A DNA stretch of 40,334 nucleotides from an uncultured Planctomycetaceae bacterium (lineage in GTDB: Bacteria; Planctomycetota; Planctomycetia; Pirellulales; Pirellulaceae): assembly GCA_937862885.1 (NCBI GenBank), contig CALMEE010000139.1, forward strand, positions 1-40,334. The letters are read 5' to 3'. The notes beneath the pieces are model-generated. The model saw only the letters and a list, made by a program, of their open reading frames with translations, did no database searches and was not told the DNA's origin. The position numbers and the translations under genes were made by a program. Numbering within the stretch: the stretch's first letter is position 1; every line of letters begins with the position of its first letter. Below, piece after piece: positions 23,690 to 32,921 of this stretch.

Positions 23690-25408
23690 ATGTGGTTCCT
23701 CAAGCTCGTAGTTGCGATCATCGTCTTGAACGTCGCAATGCGAGTTGCAATTCGTATCCAGGTTTGGTTGTTGATTCGCGAAATTCAGTTGTGCCTACCG
23801 ACCGTGCATGTGGTCAGCGATAACCAAGTGCCCGAAACATTCATGCCCATCCTGCGCTATGCGCGCCGTTGCCTGTCCGAAGAATTGCCGTTGCACCACG
23901 TCGGTACGCTGGCTATTTGCGTGGAACTTCCGAATAGCATGATTCGCTATACAGATGTGTTTGTCAGCTACGATGGGCGAACTATGGCGTTGGCGATGGG
24001 CAATCTCAATCCAAGTGAATTACCATTTACGGTCACGTTTGAGAGCCAGTTGCTCACTGGTGAACGACTGGTCACCGTGGATGGCGTAGCGCATTTGCTG
24101 CCAATGACGGTGGAGGCTATGGTGGTCGTCGACGTGATGGCCGATGACTTTCGCCAACAATTTGTGACGCATTTGGAGCGGATCGACGAGCGGGTTGAGC
24201 CAGCATGCATTGACTATCGTGAATTTTCATTGTACGCCCTGACCGAATTCATTCGCAACAACGCGATTGACGAGTTTGAACTAATGTTACGTCGCGGCAA
24301 GATCTACGAGCGGTCAAGAGGTCAATTCCACTTCTCGACAAAGGGACTACAAGAGTTGCAGCAGTCTGTCTTGCGAGGTGAAGCCAAGCTCCATGAAGTC
24401 CGCGCTGCGCGAGTTGCGAACATAGATCCGCAGATTGAGGGCAGTCGTGAATATTCGGCAGAAGCTGATGCCGCTGGCTACACGTATTTGCAGGAACGAA
24501 ATCTGGCCATTGCCACGCGCCGCTCCCAATTGACAAAGTGGGGGCTTTTGTTCGCAAGTGCTGTGGTATTCTTCTTGGCATTTGGCTTCTGGTTTGGATG
24601 GGCAATTTCTGGCCTGTTGCTCTTGGTAGTATTGGTGCACGAGTTTGGGCACGCTATTCCGATGGCGCTTTTCGGATATCGGAATCGTCAAATCTTGTTC
24701 ATCCCTTTTTTCGGCGCTGCGGCTTTCGGAGAAAAACATGATGCTCCGGCTTGGCAACAACTGATTGTTTTATTCATGGGACCTTTACCAGGTATTATCA
24801 TTCCGCTGCTCGTCATGGGGGCGATGCTATTTCAGCAAAGCGATGAAGGGCTGATGTTCGACACCCATGGACTTGTTTCGCAGATTGCGCTCTTGGCTCT
24901 AGTTTTGAATTATCTGAATTTGTTACCACTGGGGTTCCTGGATGGTGGGAAAATTGTGCAAATTTTGTTTTTGTCACGATTTGTGCGGGCTCGCTTTGTG
25001 TTTCAATTGTGTAGTGCGTTGACCTTTCTCGCCTTAGCCCTGTGGTTACAAGAAGCGATCATCGGCATCGTCGCCCTTTTTTCGTTCTTGCCGCTACCGG
25101 CCCAGTGGAGATTCGGTACCTTGGTGAAATGTTTGCAAAGTCGCCTAATCGATCAATCTATTTCGAATAATTCGGAAGATTTACGGAAAAGAAACGAAGT
25201 ATTTCGTATGCTGAGAGAACCACCTTTCGATCGAGTACTTCCCGCGCAACGCATGGAAACGGCCAAACAATTAATTGAATATGTTGAGGCACGATCGGTC
25301 GGCTGGCCCACGCTAATCGGAGGGATGGTGGTCTATTTGATGTCGCTTATTCTCCCAATTGTCTTCCTGATAGTAATTATGGTGATAGGTGATGCGTGGT
25401 TGATCTAA
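23690..25408 (+). CDS. Site-2-protease-like membrane metalloprotease (M50 family)
   Basis: A 572-residue membrane protein. One membrane segment lies at 2-20, a large soluble part at about 30-280, then a membrane core from about 285. LVVLVHEFGHAIPMAL contains the zinc motif HEFGH (317-321), and LNLLPLGFLDGGKIVQ carries the third ligand (Asp418) in the family's LDGG motif, so both halves of an M50 active site are intact. A further membrane segment (about 547-568) ends the protein. No PDZ domain is recognised; the soluble N-terminal part is not assigned. The family cuts membrane-bound substrates such as anti-sigma factors, but none is adjacent here. Two hairpins follow its stop codon. Divergent from the S9 peptidase gene. 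The kinase gene follows 220 bases on. Confidence 0.85.
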   Translation: MWFLKLVVAIIVLNVAMRVAIRIQVWLLIREIQLCLPTVHVVSDNQVPETFMPILRYARRCLSEELPLHHVGTLAICVELPNSMIRYTDVFVSYDGRTMALAMGNLNPSELPFTVTFESQLLTGERLVTVDGVAHLLPMTVEAMVVVDVMADDFRQQFVTHLERIDERVEPACIDYREFSLYALTEFIRNNAIDEFELMLRRGKIYERSRGQFHFSTKGLQELQQSVLRGEAKLHEVRAARVANIDPQIEGSREYSAEADAAGYTYLQERNLAIATRRSQLTKWGLLFASAVVFFLAFGFWFGWAISGLLLLVVLVHEFGHAIPMALFGYRNRQILFIPFFGAAAFGEKHDAPAWQQLIVLFMGPLPGIIIPLLVMGAMLFQQSDEGLMFDTHGLVSQIALLALVLNYLNLLPLGFLDGGKIVQILFLSRFVRARFVFQLCSALTFLALALWLQEAIIGIVALFSFLPLPAQWRFGTLVKCLQSRLIDQSISNNSEDLRKRNEVFRMLREPPFDRVLPAQRMETAKQLIEYVEARSVGWPTLIGGMVVYLMSLILPIVFLIVIMVIGDAWLI

Positions 25409-25451
25409 TGCATTTTGAATGCATACTTTCTTTCGCGCACCCTGTGCGCGA
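25408..25451 (+). terminator. Two tandem hairpins after the M50 protease gene
   Basis: The first hairpin begins in the stop codon: ATGCATT (25408-25414), loop of three, AATGCAT (25418-25424). The second is GC-rich: TCGCGCAC (25433-25440), loop of three, GTGCGCGA (25444-25451), followed by a pyrimidine-rich but not pure T stretch. Together they plausibly end the protease transcript. The lack of a long T tract lowers confidence that this is a classical intrinsic terminator. Confidence 0.6.
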
Positions 25452-25631
25452 GACTCTTCTTGTGGAATGCGTGATCGAATACCAGATTCTGGATGAACCA
25501 AACTGTAAAGTGTGATTATGGAAAGACATCGAATTGATTATATTTGTTAAATTCTGTACCGCGAGAATTTTGCACCACGAATTGAGTCAACTTTTATGTC
25601 TAACAGAGGGTTTAATTAACGGCAAAGCACA

Positions 25632-28493
25632 ATGGCGACCGAAATTTCCTGCCCTCAATGTAATGCGAAGCTCAGCTTTGGCGCTAACCCGCCAAAATTT
25701 TGCAGCGAATGCGGGTTTCGATTCAGTTCTGAGTCGTTGACTTTGCCGACAGCGACTGTGGCGAAGGTCGAGGCGACTCAAGCCGATGCGGACGCGCAGC
25801 ACACGAACCAAGACCAGTTGGACGCCACTCAAGATTTCGACAGTGGAAGCGCAACGCGACCGGCACCCATGATCGGTGTGCCGAAAATGGTCCCCCCCTA
25901 TCGGATTCTAGATGTGCTGGGGCGTGGTGGTATGGGTGCGGTTTACCGGGCCGAAGACATGAACAGCGGCCGGCAAGTTGCGATCAAATTCTTAGGGGCC
26001 GGACATCGCCAAACGACGGAGTCGATTGAACGCTTCAAGCGTGAAGGACAGATTGCGGCCTCGATTTCCCACGCACGTTCAACATTCGTCTACTCAGCTG
26101 GCAAAAGCGGTGACCTGTTATACATCGTTATGGAGCTTATGCCGGGTGGGACGCTCAAGGATGAAGTCCAAACCAATGGCCCGCTCGAAATTAACCGAGC
26201 CGTCGATTGTATGCTGGATGTGATTGACGGGCTGATCGCTGCCCACGAAGTGGGAATTATTCATCGCGATATTAAACCCTCGAATTGTTTTGTTGAAGAT
26301 GACGGGCGAGTAAAGATCGGTGATTACGGCCTTTCTAAGTCATTTGATAGCGAAGTCAGCTTGACGCGAACCGGCGCCTTTATGGGGACGCCTCAGTTTG
26401 CAGCTCCTGAACAAGTCAAAGGTGAGCATGTCGACGAGAGAACCGATATTTACGCGATTGGCTGCACATTGTTTTACTTGTTGACGGGACGTCCGCCGTT
26501 CGAGGGGGATTTCGCGAAAGTGATTCTGGGGATTGCCACCGAAAAACCTCCTCAAGCACGTGAAGTGCGCAAGGAAATTCCACCGACGTTAGCAAAGATA
26601 ATCGCGGCAACTTTAGAGAAGGACCCTGTTCGTCGTCCGCAAACGCTCAGCGAATTGCGGCACCAACTAGAGCCCTTCGCCACAAAGGGTACGTCGTTTG
26701 CCGACGTTGGTCGCCGCATCGCCGCGTATTGCATTGATTGGATGTATGTGACTTCGATCTCTGGCTTCTTTGTGTTGCCAGCATTATTTATCGTGTATTT
26801 GTTCTTTTTGAATACTCCGAGTTGGCAAGCCGATTATTCCCAACCGTTGAATGTCTTAATCCCAATCTTCTTTACCCAAAGCATCGTCGCGATTCTTTAT
26901 TTTGCGATCGCAGAAGGTGTCTGGGGATGTGGTATCGGCAAAATGATCATGGGATTACGAGTAAGTAATTTCCAGGGAGAGCTTCCCAGTTTATTGCAAT
27001 CATTTATTCGCTCGCTAGTTTTTCCTGGAACTGTAATTGTGTTGATAAGTGCAATCCCCTTCCTGCTGGGGTTAATGGATAGCTCGCCGCTAATGGTCGA
27101 CGTTGACGACTTCAACTCCGCAGGCGAATCGGGGGCGAGGATGGGTGTTCAGATGATGACTCAATCCCTCACTCTGAACCAGTCTATTTGGATTATCAGC
27201 GCCTTATTCCTGGTGACCATGAGAAAACGCAACGGCTATCGTGGCGTCCACGAGTTTTTGAGTGGCACGCGCGTGCGTCGAACCACACCGAACAATAAAC
27301 TGGAGAAAGGCTCAATTCCGTTGACGGTACCTTTCGCAACGATGACCCAACCCCATCTCGATCGGTACCAGATCTTGGGCGCAGCTGGCAGACTTGGTCA
27401 GGGGACTGTATTCGTAGCCTTTGATCCTGAACTGAACCGGAACGTGTGGATTTCCTATGGTACTCTAGCCGAAGCTGACTCGAATGCCGCCCACACTTTT
27501 TCAAATCGGCCGACACGCCAAAGGTGGTTAGATCACGGACGAGATGGTACGGCTTTGTGGAATGTTTGGGAATCGGTCTCAGGCACTCCGCTAAGTGTCT
27601 TAGTCAAAATAACCAAGCGCGAATGGCCCGCAATTTGTGAGTTGCTGATTGAAACAGCAAATGAGCTGCATCTCACGTCCCTTGAAAACCAAGATATCTT
27701 ATTGGACACGAACCAAGTTTGGGTTGATGAAGCGGGGCACGTCAAGCTAGTGAATTTCGCTTTGCAGTTGACTGAAGAACAACAGCAGAAGTTGGTTAAC
27801 CCCGCTGCCGCGTTTGTAGCAATCATTGACCAAGTGGCTCTAGAGGTTACGGTGCCGATACGTTTTTTGGATTTCGTGAAGGAATTGAATAACAGACAGG
27901 GTACGCCTGACTTACTCCCCTGGGCAATAGCTCAGTTGGAATCGCAACGACCGTTTGCCACAAAATGGAAGTCGGATGATCGTCTGGGCTCGTTGGCGAT
28001 CTCAGCCGGATTGGAATTGAGCTTGCTTCAAATCATTCCGTTTGGACTAGTGACGGTCTTATCAAGATTTTTCCCACTGAGTTTCAGCGGCTTCTTCGTG
28101 ATCACGACGGGTGCAGTTGTTTGTTTGACCTTTGCTGCGGGCTACTGGCTTCGTGGCGGTTTGGTTTTCAGCCTGTTGAAGATCATTGTGTATAATCCGA
28201 GGCGCGAGCAAATCGCCAGTAGGTTACATTGCGGAATTAGAAACGTGGTGACTTGGTCGCTGGTGAGTTTTAGTTACGGTCTGATCGCTGCCTGGTTGGC
28301 CACCGTCAATAGCCGCATGACTTGGTCCGAGTCAACTTGGGTTACGAAGAGTTCGACGTTTGTTGATGTTATTGTTCCCAATTTATGGTCCTGGCCCTTG
28401 ATGTTATTTAACCTCGCCGCCATCTTCGCGTTGATCAATCCGTCCCGAGGAATACAGGATTTTATCTGTCGCACCAAGCTCATACCAAAATGA
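25632..28493 (+). CDS. Zinc-ribbon Ser/Thr kinase with RDD domain, pseudokinase and second membrane region
   Basis: A 953-residue membrane signalling protein. Residues 7-27 are a zinc ribbon (CPQC...CSEC). Residues 90-348 form an intact Hanks-type kinase: GRGGMGAVY, VAIK with Lys119, HRDIKPSN (211-218), DYG (231-233, for DFG), GTPQFAAPEQ. An RDD membrane domain follows (VGRRIAAYCIDW near 359-370, membrane segments to about 530, closing YRGVHEFLSGTRV). A second kinase-like domain (about 578-770) keeps the outline (DRYQILGAAGRLGQGTVFVA; GHVKLVNFALQL) but lacks the lysine, the HRD aspartate and DFG. A second membrane region (about 797-953) ends IQDFICRTKL, echoing the RDD closing motif. The layout suggests internal duplication of kinase-RDD with decay of the second copy. 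Its ATGA overlap couples it to the DUF4190 gene. Ligand and targets unknown. Confidence 0.88.
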   Translation: MATEISCPQCNAKLSFGANPPKFCSECGFRFSSESLTLPTATVAKVEATQADADAQHTNQDQLDATQDFDSGSATRPAPMIGVPKMVPPYRILDVLGRGGMGAVYRAEDMNSGRQVAIKFLGAGHRQTTESIERFKREGQIAASISHARSTFVYSAGKSGDLLYIVMELMPGGTLKDEVQTNGPLEINRAVDCMLDVIDGLIAAHEVGIIHRDIKPSNCFVEDDGRVKIGDYGLSKSFDSEVSLTRTGAFMGTPQFAAPEQVKGEHVDERTDIYAIGCTLFYLLTGRPPFEGDFAKVILGIATEKPPQAREVRKEIPPTLAKIIAATLEKDPVRRPQTLSELRHQLEPFATKGTSFADVGRRIAAYCIDWMYVTSISGFFVLPALFIVYLFFLNTPSWQADYSQPLNVLIPIFFTQSIVAILYFAIAEGVWGCGIGKMIMGLRVSNFQGELPSLLQSFIRSLVFPGTVIVLISAIPFLLGLMDSSPLMVDVDDFNSAGESGARMGVQMMTQSLTLNQSIWIISALFLVTMRKRNGYRGVHEFLSGTRVRRTTPNNKLEKGSIPLTVPFATMTQPHLDRYQILGAAGRLGQGTVFVAFDPELNRNVWISYGTLAEADSNAAHTFSNRPTRQRWLDHGRDGTALWNVWESVSGTPLSVLVKITKREWPAICELLIETANELHLTSLENQDILLDTNQVWVDEAGHVKLVNFALQLTEEQQQKLVNPAAAFVAIIDQVALEVTVPIRFLDFVKELNNRQGTPDLLPWAIAQLESQRPFATKWKSDDRLGSLAISAGLELSLLQIIPFGLVTVLSRFFPLSFSGFFVITTGAVVCLTFAAGYWLRGGLVFSLLKIIVYNPRREQIASRLHCGIRNVVTWSLVSFSYGLIAAWLATVNSRMTWSESTWVTKSSTFVDVIVPNLWSWPLMLFNLAAIFALINPSRGIQDFICRTKLIPK

Positions 28494-29413
28494 CGAAACC
28501 CGTATCGACAACATCGCAAAGCATTCAGATTAACTGCCATACATGCGGTACGTTGTTGTCCGTCCCTAGCCGGGCGAGTGGGCGCACTGTAATTTGCTCA
28601 GTCTGTGGAAGCCATTCGATCCCGCTGCACAAAGCTAGTGGAATGAAACGAGCTGCATGGAGCTTAGCATTCGGAATTAGTTCCATCTTTTGCAACGTCT
28701 TCACGGGAATTCCGGCAATCATTTTGGGGCTGAAGGCGTTAAAGAGCATTCGCCGCGGAGAAGCGACGCGAAGAGGACTTCAATTTGCAAGGACCGGTGT
28801 CGTGTTAGGCGCGTCTACGAGCCTGACCGCAGTAATTATTTTTCTGACGATCAGTGGTTTTGGTTTCGCAATTTATAGAAATACGCAATTGACGGAGGAC
28901 TTGTCGGAAGCCAGGGCAGCCCTAAAAGATATGGCAAGCGTAAGTTTGCCATTTGATCCGGTTAAAGGCAGGTATATCGATGCAGCCAAGATCGTTCGCT
29001 TGGTCTCGCTGGAAGACGATGACCGCGACAATCGAATGATGTTAGCACAAGTCCGCCCGGGGCTATATTTTTTCTCCAACGAAATATTCAAATTGCACCT
29101 GACCAATCCAACGACTGCGGGATTGCGCCGTCGGGTCACCGTGAATCACGAAATTGTCGGTGCGCACGGCAACTTTAACGTCACGCAATACGTTGGAATT
29201 CAGGAGAGGGACAAGTCGTTGGCGCTGGTCAAACTCTATCTGGGTGTGATTCCGTTGAAAAAGGATTCCATACTGTTGATGGTGCAATTGTCTGAAGACA
29301 TTAAGGATCTAGACAGTTACGCTGACCATCTTACGTCTGCGCAGATCGCTGCCACAATCGAGTTCGCGAGCAGCGATGACGAGATTCTAGAATTCTTTGC
29401 ATCGATTAAGTAA
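28490..29413 (+). CDS. Zinc-ribbon membrane protein with DUF4190-like domain
   Basis: A 307-residue protein whose ATG overlaps the kinase stop (ATGA), indicating translational coupling. The N-terminus has a zinc ribbon with paired CxxC motifs (CHTC near residue 16 and CSVC near 37). Two membrane segments follow with the DUF4190 pattern (AAWSLAFGISSIFCNVFTGI, then a GLKALKSIRRGEA turn, then a second hydrophobic helix around 98-130). The remaining ~170 residues form a soluble domain with no recognised motif, likely outside the cytoplasm. The zinc ribbon resembles the one on the kinase, which suggests that both proteins act together or are regulated alike (inference). No DNA-binding domain or enzyme motif is visible. 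Function unknown. Confidence 0.75.
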   Translation: MTKPVSTTSQSIQINCHTCGTLLSVPSRASGRTVICSVCGSHSIPLHKASGMKRAAWSLAFGISSIFCNVFTGIPAIILGLKALKSIRRGEATRRGLQFARTGVVLGASTSLTAVIIFLTISGFGFAIYRNTQLTEDLSEARAALKDMASVSLPFDPVKGRYIDAAKIVRLVSLEDDDRDNRMMLAQVRPGLYFFSNEIFKLHLTNPTTAGLRRRVTVNHEIVGAHGNFNVTQYVGIQERDKSLALVKLYLGVIPLKKDSILLMVQLSEDIKDLDSYADHLTSAQIAATIEFASSDDEILEFFASIK

Positions 29414-29555
29414 TTTTCTGCCAGAAATGAACGTGGTGCTCTGCAAAGTATCGAATCAATGCTCAATGCCAATAATTCTGACTCCGACTCAGGTCACTTC
29501 ATTGGCTTCAAAAGGCGTCGAAATATATCGATACCGGCACTTAAGACGCAAGGTG

Positions 29556-31046
29556 TTATTTCCGATCAGCCAGTTCGAGGGCTTGCTTGAACGTTGGATC
29601 GCCACTGCTGTGCTCGATAATGATGTCGGGTTGAATTCCACGATCCTCGATGATGTTTCCCTGCATATCTAAATCGACCCAACGCGAATAATAAACGACC
29701 ACTCCATTGGGCAACAACACCGGCTGTGGATTTCCGCTTGCTCCGCGAGTGGCTTGTCCCAATAACGTGACTCCTGGAATCGCGGCAAACATTTTGGCCA
29801 TTCCTTCGCCGCTGCTCACGGTTCCTGGGCCGATTAGGCAAAATACGTTTCCCTTATATGTCTTAGAATTTGCGGGTCGCAGTGGTTCCCGTTCTACTTC
29901 GTAGAACTCGTCGTGATTATTATTTAGGCGAAACCGCTGCTTTGCATAAACGACCGATTTGTCGGTGAAATTTCCAGCAACGGTTCGAGCTAGTTTTTCA
30001 TCACCACCGCTATTCGCTCGCAGGTCAACAATGATGGCTGGAGCATCCATAAGCGAATGGACAGCGACTATCAATTGCTCAGATTCAGCCGCATTGGCAA
30101 CCAATGAATTTAAGCGAATATAACCAACGCCTGAAGACGTTCGCCCCAATGTTGCCACGCCACCCACGTGTTGCAGGTTCTTCAATTGGCGATCGATAAG
30201 GTTGAAATCAAAATTTGGAGTCCAGGTTGACCGGTAGCGTGAAAGACGTTCTTGCCCTTGAGCAATCCAGACATGTGTGTCTTTTAACTCGGCCAGCATG
30301 TCGAGGATTACGTCTTGAAATTCGTTCGTATCGGCTGCCTCAATGGCCCTCTCCCGATAGCGTGCCGCTAGAGTTCGCCAGTCGATTCCTTTGTGGTGGA
30401 AATAGCTGTAATATCGATCCATATTTCTGATCAAGACGTCGAAACTGTCCTGCGAACTCAGTCTTTCGAGTTTGACGTGAGCGACTCTTAATTTGCCCGT
30501 CATCGACAAAAATATCATAATCCGCATTCCGTCGGCGTTATCAGGAACACGAAAAATGATTTCGTGTGGTGCCATTTCAGGTCGCTCGACTCGAAAGACG
30601 GAGTTGCCAACAGTATTTTGGCCAACAAGGAAGAAGGAACCGATGTAACAATTGTTGAACTGATCCTTTTCGAGTTGCAATGCCTCTGCGGCCGCCGAAA
30701 AGGAAAGTCGAAAATATTCTCCTGGTGCAACTGGAACATATTGGCCAACATAATTCCATACCCGTATGGTTGCATCACCCGAGAGTTCTAACGCACCGTT
30801 TGTAGCGCTGCGGATTAAGGAATTCTTGCCGTTCCCGCCAGCACCCTGCGCGATTTCCCAACCGGGAATGCGATTGCCGTCCCATTCGAGATTTCCGTTC
30901 ACCAGAAGGTTATCTGGTTGCGCCATCAGCGCTGAGCGGAGACCGCAACTGCACCATGTCAATGTGACAATGAGCATGGTACAAATTGGCACTGCGAATC
31001 GATTGTGTCCGATTCTGAATCGCTTTAAACAGGTCATAAGTTTCAT
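29556..31046 (-). CDS. Exported S41 family (tail-specific) peptidase with N-terminal sandwich domain
   Basis: A 496-residue secreted protein. A signal peptide spans about 10-42. Residues 47-197 look like a carbohydrate-binding-type jelly roll (LLVNGNLEWDGNRIPGWEI opens it, a phrase typical of CBM4/9-like folds). Residues about 200-490 are the S41 core: VGYIRLNSL, AIIVDLRANSGGDEKLAR (341-353) and GPGTVSSGEGMAKMF with the likely nucleophile Ser411. The C-terminus has RGIQPDIIIE. No PDZ domain is recognised. It is the last gene of a possible three-gene unit behind the RNA methyltransferase, 124 bases downstream of it. Which substrate it cuts is unknown. The start MKLM uses ATG 31046; a second ATG three codons later is possible. 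Confidence 0.85.
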   Translation of the reverse strand: MKLMTCLKRFRIGHNRFAVPICTMLIVTLTWCSCGLRSALMAQPDNLLVNGNLEWDGNRIPGWEIAQGAGGNGKNSLIRSATNGALELSGDATIRVWNYVGQYVPVAPGEYFRLSFSAAAEALQLEKDQFNNCYIGSFFLVGQNTVGNSVFRVERPEMAPHEIIFRVPDNADGMRIMIFLSMTGKLRVAHVKLERLSSQDSFDVLIRNMDRYYSYFHHKGIDWRTLAARYRERAIEAADTNEFQDVILDMLAELKDTHVWIAQGQERLSRYRSTWTPNFDFNLIDRQLKNLQHVGGVATLGRTSSGVGYIRLNSLVANAAESEQLIVAVHSLMDAPAIIVDLRANSGGDEKLARTVAGNFTDKSVVYAKQRFRLNNNHDEFYEVEREPLRPANSKTYKGNVFCLIGPGTVSSGEGMAKMFAAIPGVTLLGQATRGASGNPQPVLLPNGVVVYYSRWVDLDMQGNIIEDRGIQPDIIIEHSSGDPTFKQALELADRK

Positions 31047-31170
31047 TTGTAGCCAATAGCCTTTCGAATACCTTCAAGTTGGATTTGAGTCTTAACGCGC
31101 AAGTGACGCACGAATACGTTTGTCGAATTCAGTAATCAAAATACGTCAATATTACCCAGCATGTGGCCGG

Positions 31171-31962
31171 TCAACCTTGGCAATAGTGGTAAAGCATGAT
31201 GGCAGCCGCATCAGCAACATTGAGTGAATCGATTGGCTCAACCATCGGAATGGTCACGCGTTCGTCTGCCAATTCATACCATTCTTCATCTAAGCCGTGT
31301 GCTTCATTGCCTAGCAGCAAGACCATCCGCGAAGCCCGGTGTGAAGATTTCAGCGGAATGCAAGGCGCTTGCAGCGTAGCGGCAATGATACGGAATCCAT
31401 GATGCTGCCTTAATTGTGCGATATGCGCATGAAGCGTCTCGATCACGCGAACTGGAAAGAAGAAGATATTTCCCATCGATACGCGCACGACACGTCTGGA
31501 GAATGGATCAGCGCAACGCGCACCCAACAGGAGCGATGTCGCTCCCAATCCAGCACTTAAGCGCACTATCGAACCTAGATTGTCTGGTAAAGTAATATAC
31601 GGGCAACAAACAATAAGTTCGTGTGAATCGGTATCGAGCACAAGAGGTTGTTGCCAGTTGGTCGGGCGATGCCCACAAGCGATGACGCCTGAATGGAATT
31701 TAAAACCTATGATTTCCCGAATCAGAACGTCCTGAACCACAAGCACGTTCGTGTCCTTGTGCAAGTATTGGCGAAATCCGTCAATTCGCCGTTCACTTAA
31801 CAGAACACTCTCCACCGTGAAACGGCTGGCCAGAAGTCGTTGTACTACCCAATTTCCCTCCGCAATCACCCATTGTTTATCCCGCGTGTGATTGGTCTGA
31901 CGTAGATTGCGATATGGCTCCAACCTAGGATCATCCAAATCGGTAACCCAGTCCAGTGCCAT
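31171..31962 (-). CDS. SpoU/TrmH family RNA 2'-O-ribose methyltransferase
   Basis: A 263-residue SAM-dependent methyltransferase of the SPOUT class. The three family motifs are intact: motif 1 LPDNLGSIVRLSAGLGA (Asn128, Arg134), motif 2 LLLGNEAHGL (215-224) and motif 3 IPMVEPIDSLNVADAAAIML (238-257). The N-terminal ~100 residues resemble the substrate-binding domain of rRNA methyltransferases such as RlmB/TsnR (VIAEGNWVVQRLL near 32-44). The target nucleotide cannot be assigned from sequence. Start ATG 31962; it lies 32 bases downstream of the universal stress protein gene on the same strand, so cotranscription is likely. Length and motifs are normal. Confidence 0.88.
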   Translation of the reverse strand: MALDWVTDLDDPRLEPYRNLRQTNHTRDKQWVIAEGNWVVQRLLASRFTVESVLLSERRIDGFRQYLHKDTNVLVVQDVLIREIIGFKFHSGVIACGHRPTNWQQPLVLDTDSHELIVCCPYITLPDNLGSIVRLSAGLGATSLLLGARCADPFSRRVVRVSMGNIFFFPVRVIETLHAHIAQLRQHHGFRIIAATLQAPCIPLKSSHRASRMVLLLGNEAHGLDEEWYELADERVTIPMVEPIDSLNVADAAAIMLYHYCQG

Positions 31963-31994
31963 GTGACTCCAATGTGCGAATCAGTGAACGCTTG

Positions 31995-32921
31995 TCATGT
32001 TGTAACCGGCGAAACGAATCCGTCAGGCTTGATAGCCAAGAGCGAGCAATCGAGACGTTGAATTGTGTTATCGATTGTGCTGCCCAACAACTTGTTGCCG
32101 AGGCTACGCGGAGCAACGGTTGACATGACAACCAGGTCAAATTTTTGTTGATTAGCATATTCTGGAATTGCGTATTGGGCCGAACCAAATAGCAGCTTGA
32201 CGCCGGGATGATCAGGATTCAGATTTAAAGCCACGGCGAGGTCGCGAAGTTTCTGTCTTTGTTCTGCCTCCAATCGCTTGGTAATTTCTTCATACTCTTG
32301 GGCATTCATCCGGTGTTTTAGAAACTCGTGACCAAACCAATCCCAGCAATACAGCAATGAAGGTTGTTCTTCGCGATCGGTTTTGACGAAGCAAGCCATA
32401 TCAACGATCTTTTTGTTCAACGAGGTCTCGTCGTAAACATCAACGCAAGCTAGTACGCGGTCTGGTGTCACCGGTGAACTAGGAGCCACCAACAAGACTG
32501 GGACTGGGCAGCTGCCAAGCAGTTGATATGCGGTTTGTCCAACTGGACCGGTCCGCTTGCTCGCGGCCCCTTTGCGATAGCGAATCACCACATCGATATT
32601 GTGCTGTAAAACATACTTCGCGATCTCGATCGAGGATTTGCCCTCAAGTATTTGCAAATTGACTTGGCTCACCCCCGCATCCTTAAAAGACTTGGCGACG
32701 TTATTCAGATGTTTATGTTTTTCCTCAGCAAGTGTTGCCAAGGTGCTTTCGATTTGCGTGTGGATCCATTTCTCGCCGAAATAGGGTTTCCGTATCACAT
32801 CAACGACATCCACGCTCGACCCAAATCGCAGAGCAAAGTTTAAAGCTGTCTGCTCCGTTGTGGTGGCCAGCAAACTACCGTCGGTAATTAAAAGAATCCT
32901 CGAAAAGTTTAATTCATTCAT
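31995..32921 (-). CDS. Tandem universal stress protein (two Usp domains)
   Basis: A 308-residue cytosolic protein built from two UspA-type domains, the UspE-like arrangement. Domain 1 (about 6-147) opens RILLITDGSLLATTTEQTAL and ends PVPVLLVAPSS. Domain 2 (about 152-300) opens DRVLACVDVYDETSLNKKI and ends LDCSLLAIKPDGF. The second domain has VMSTVAPRSLGNKLLGSTID, close to the G-2x-G-9x-G-S/T nucleotide loop, although the spacing is not ideal; the first domain has a looser version, GKSSIEIAKYV. Usp proteins help survive stress or starvation; the target is unknown. Upstream of the methyltransferase gene with a 32-base gap. Confidence 0.85.
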   Translation of the reverse strand: MNELNFSRILLITDGSLLATTTEQTALNFALRFGSSVDVVDVIRKPYFGEKWIHTQIESTLATLAEEKHKHLNNVAKSFKDAGVSQVNLQILEGKSSIEIAKYVLQHNIDVVIRYRKGAASKRTGPVGQTAYQLLGSCPVPVLLVAPSSPVTPDRVLACVDVYDETSLNKKIVDMACFVKTDREEQPSLLYCWDWFGHEFLKHRMNAQEYEEITKRLEAEQRQKLRDLAVALNLNPDHPGVKLLFGSAQYAIPEYANQQKFDLVVMSTVAPRSLGNKLLGSTIDNTIQRLDCSLLAIKPDGFVSPVTT

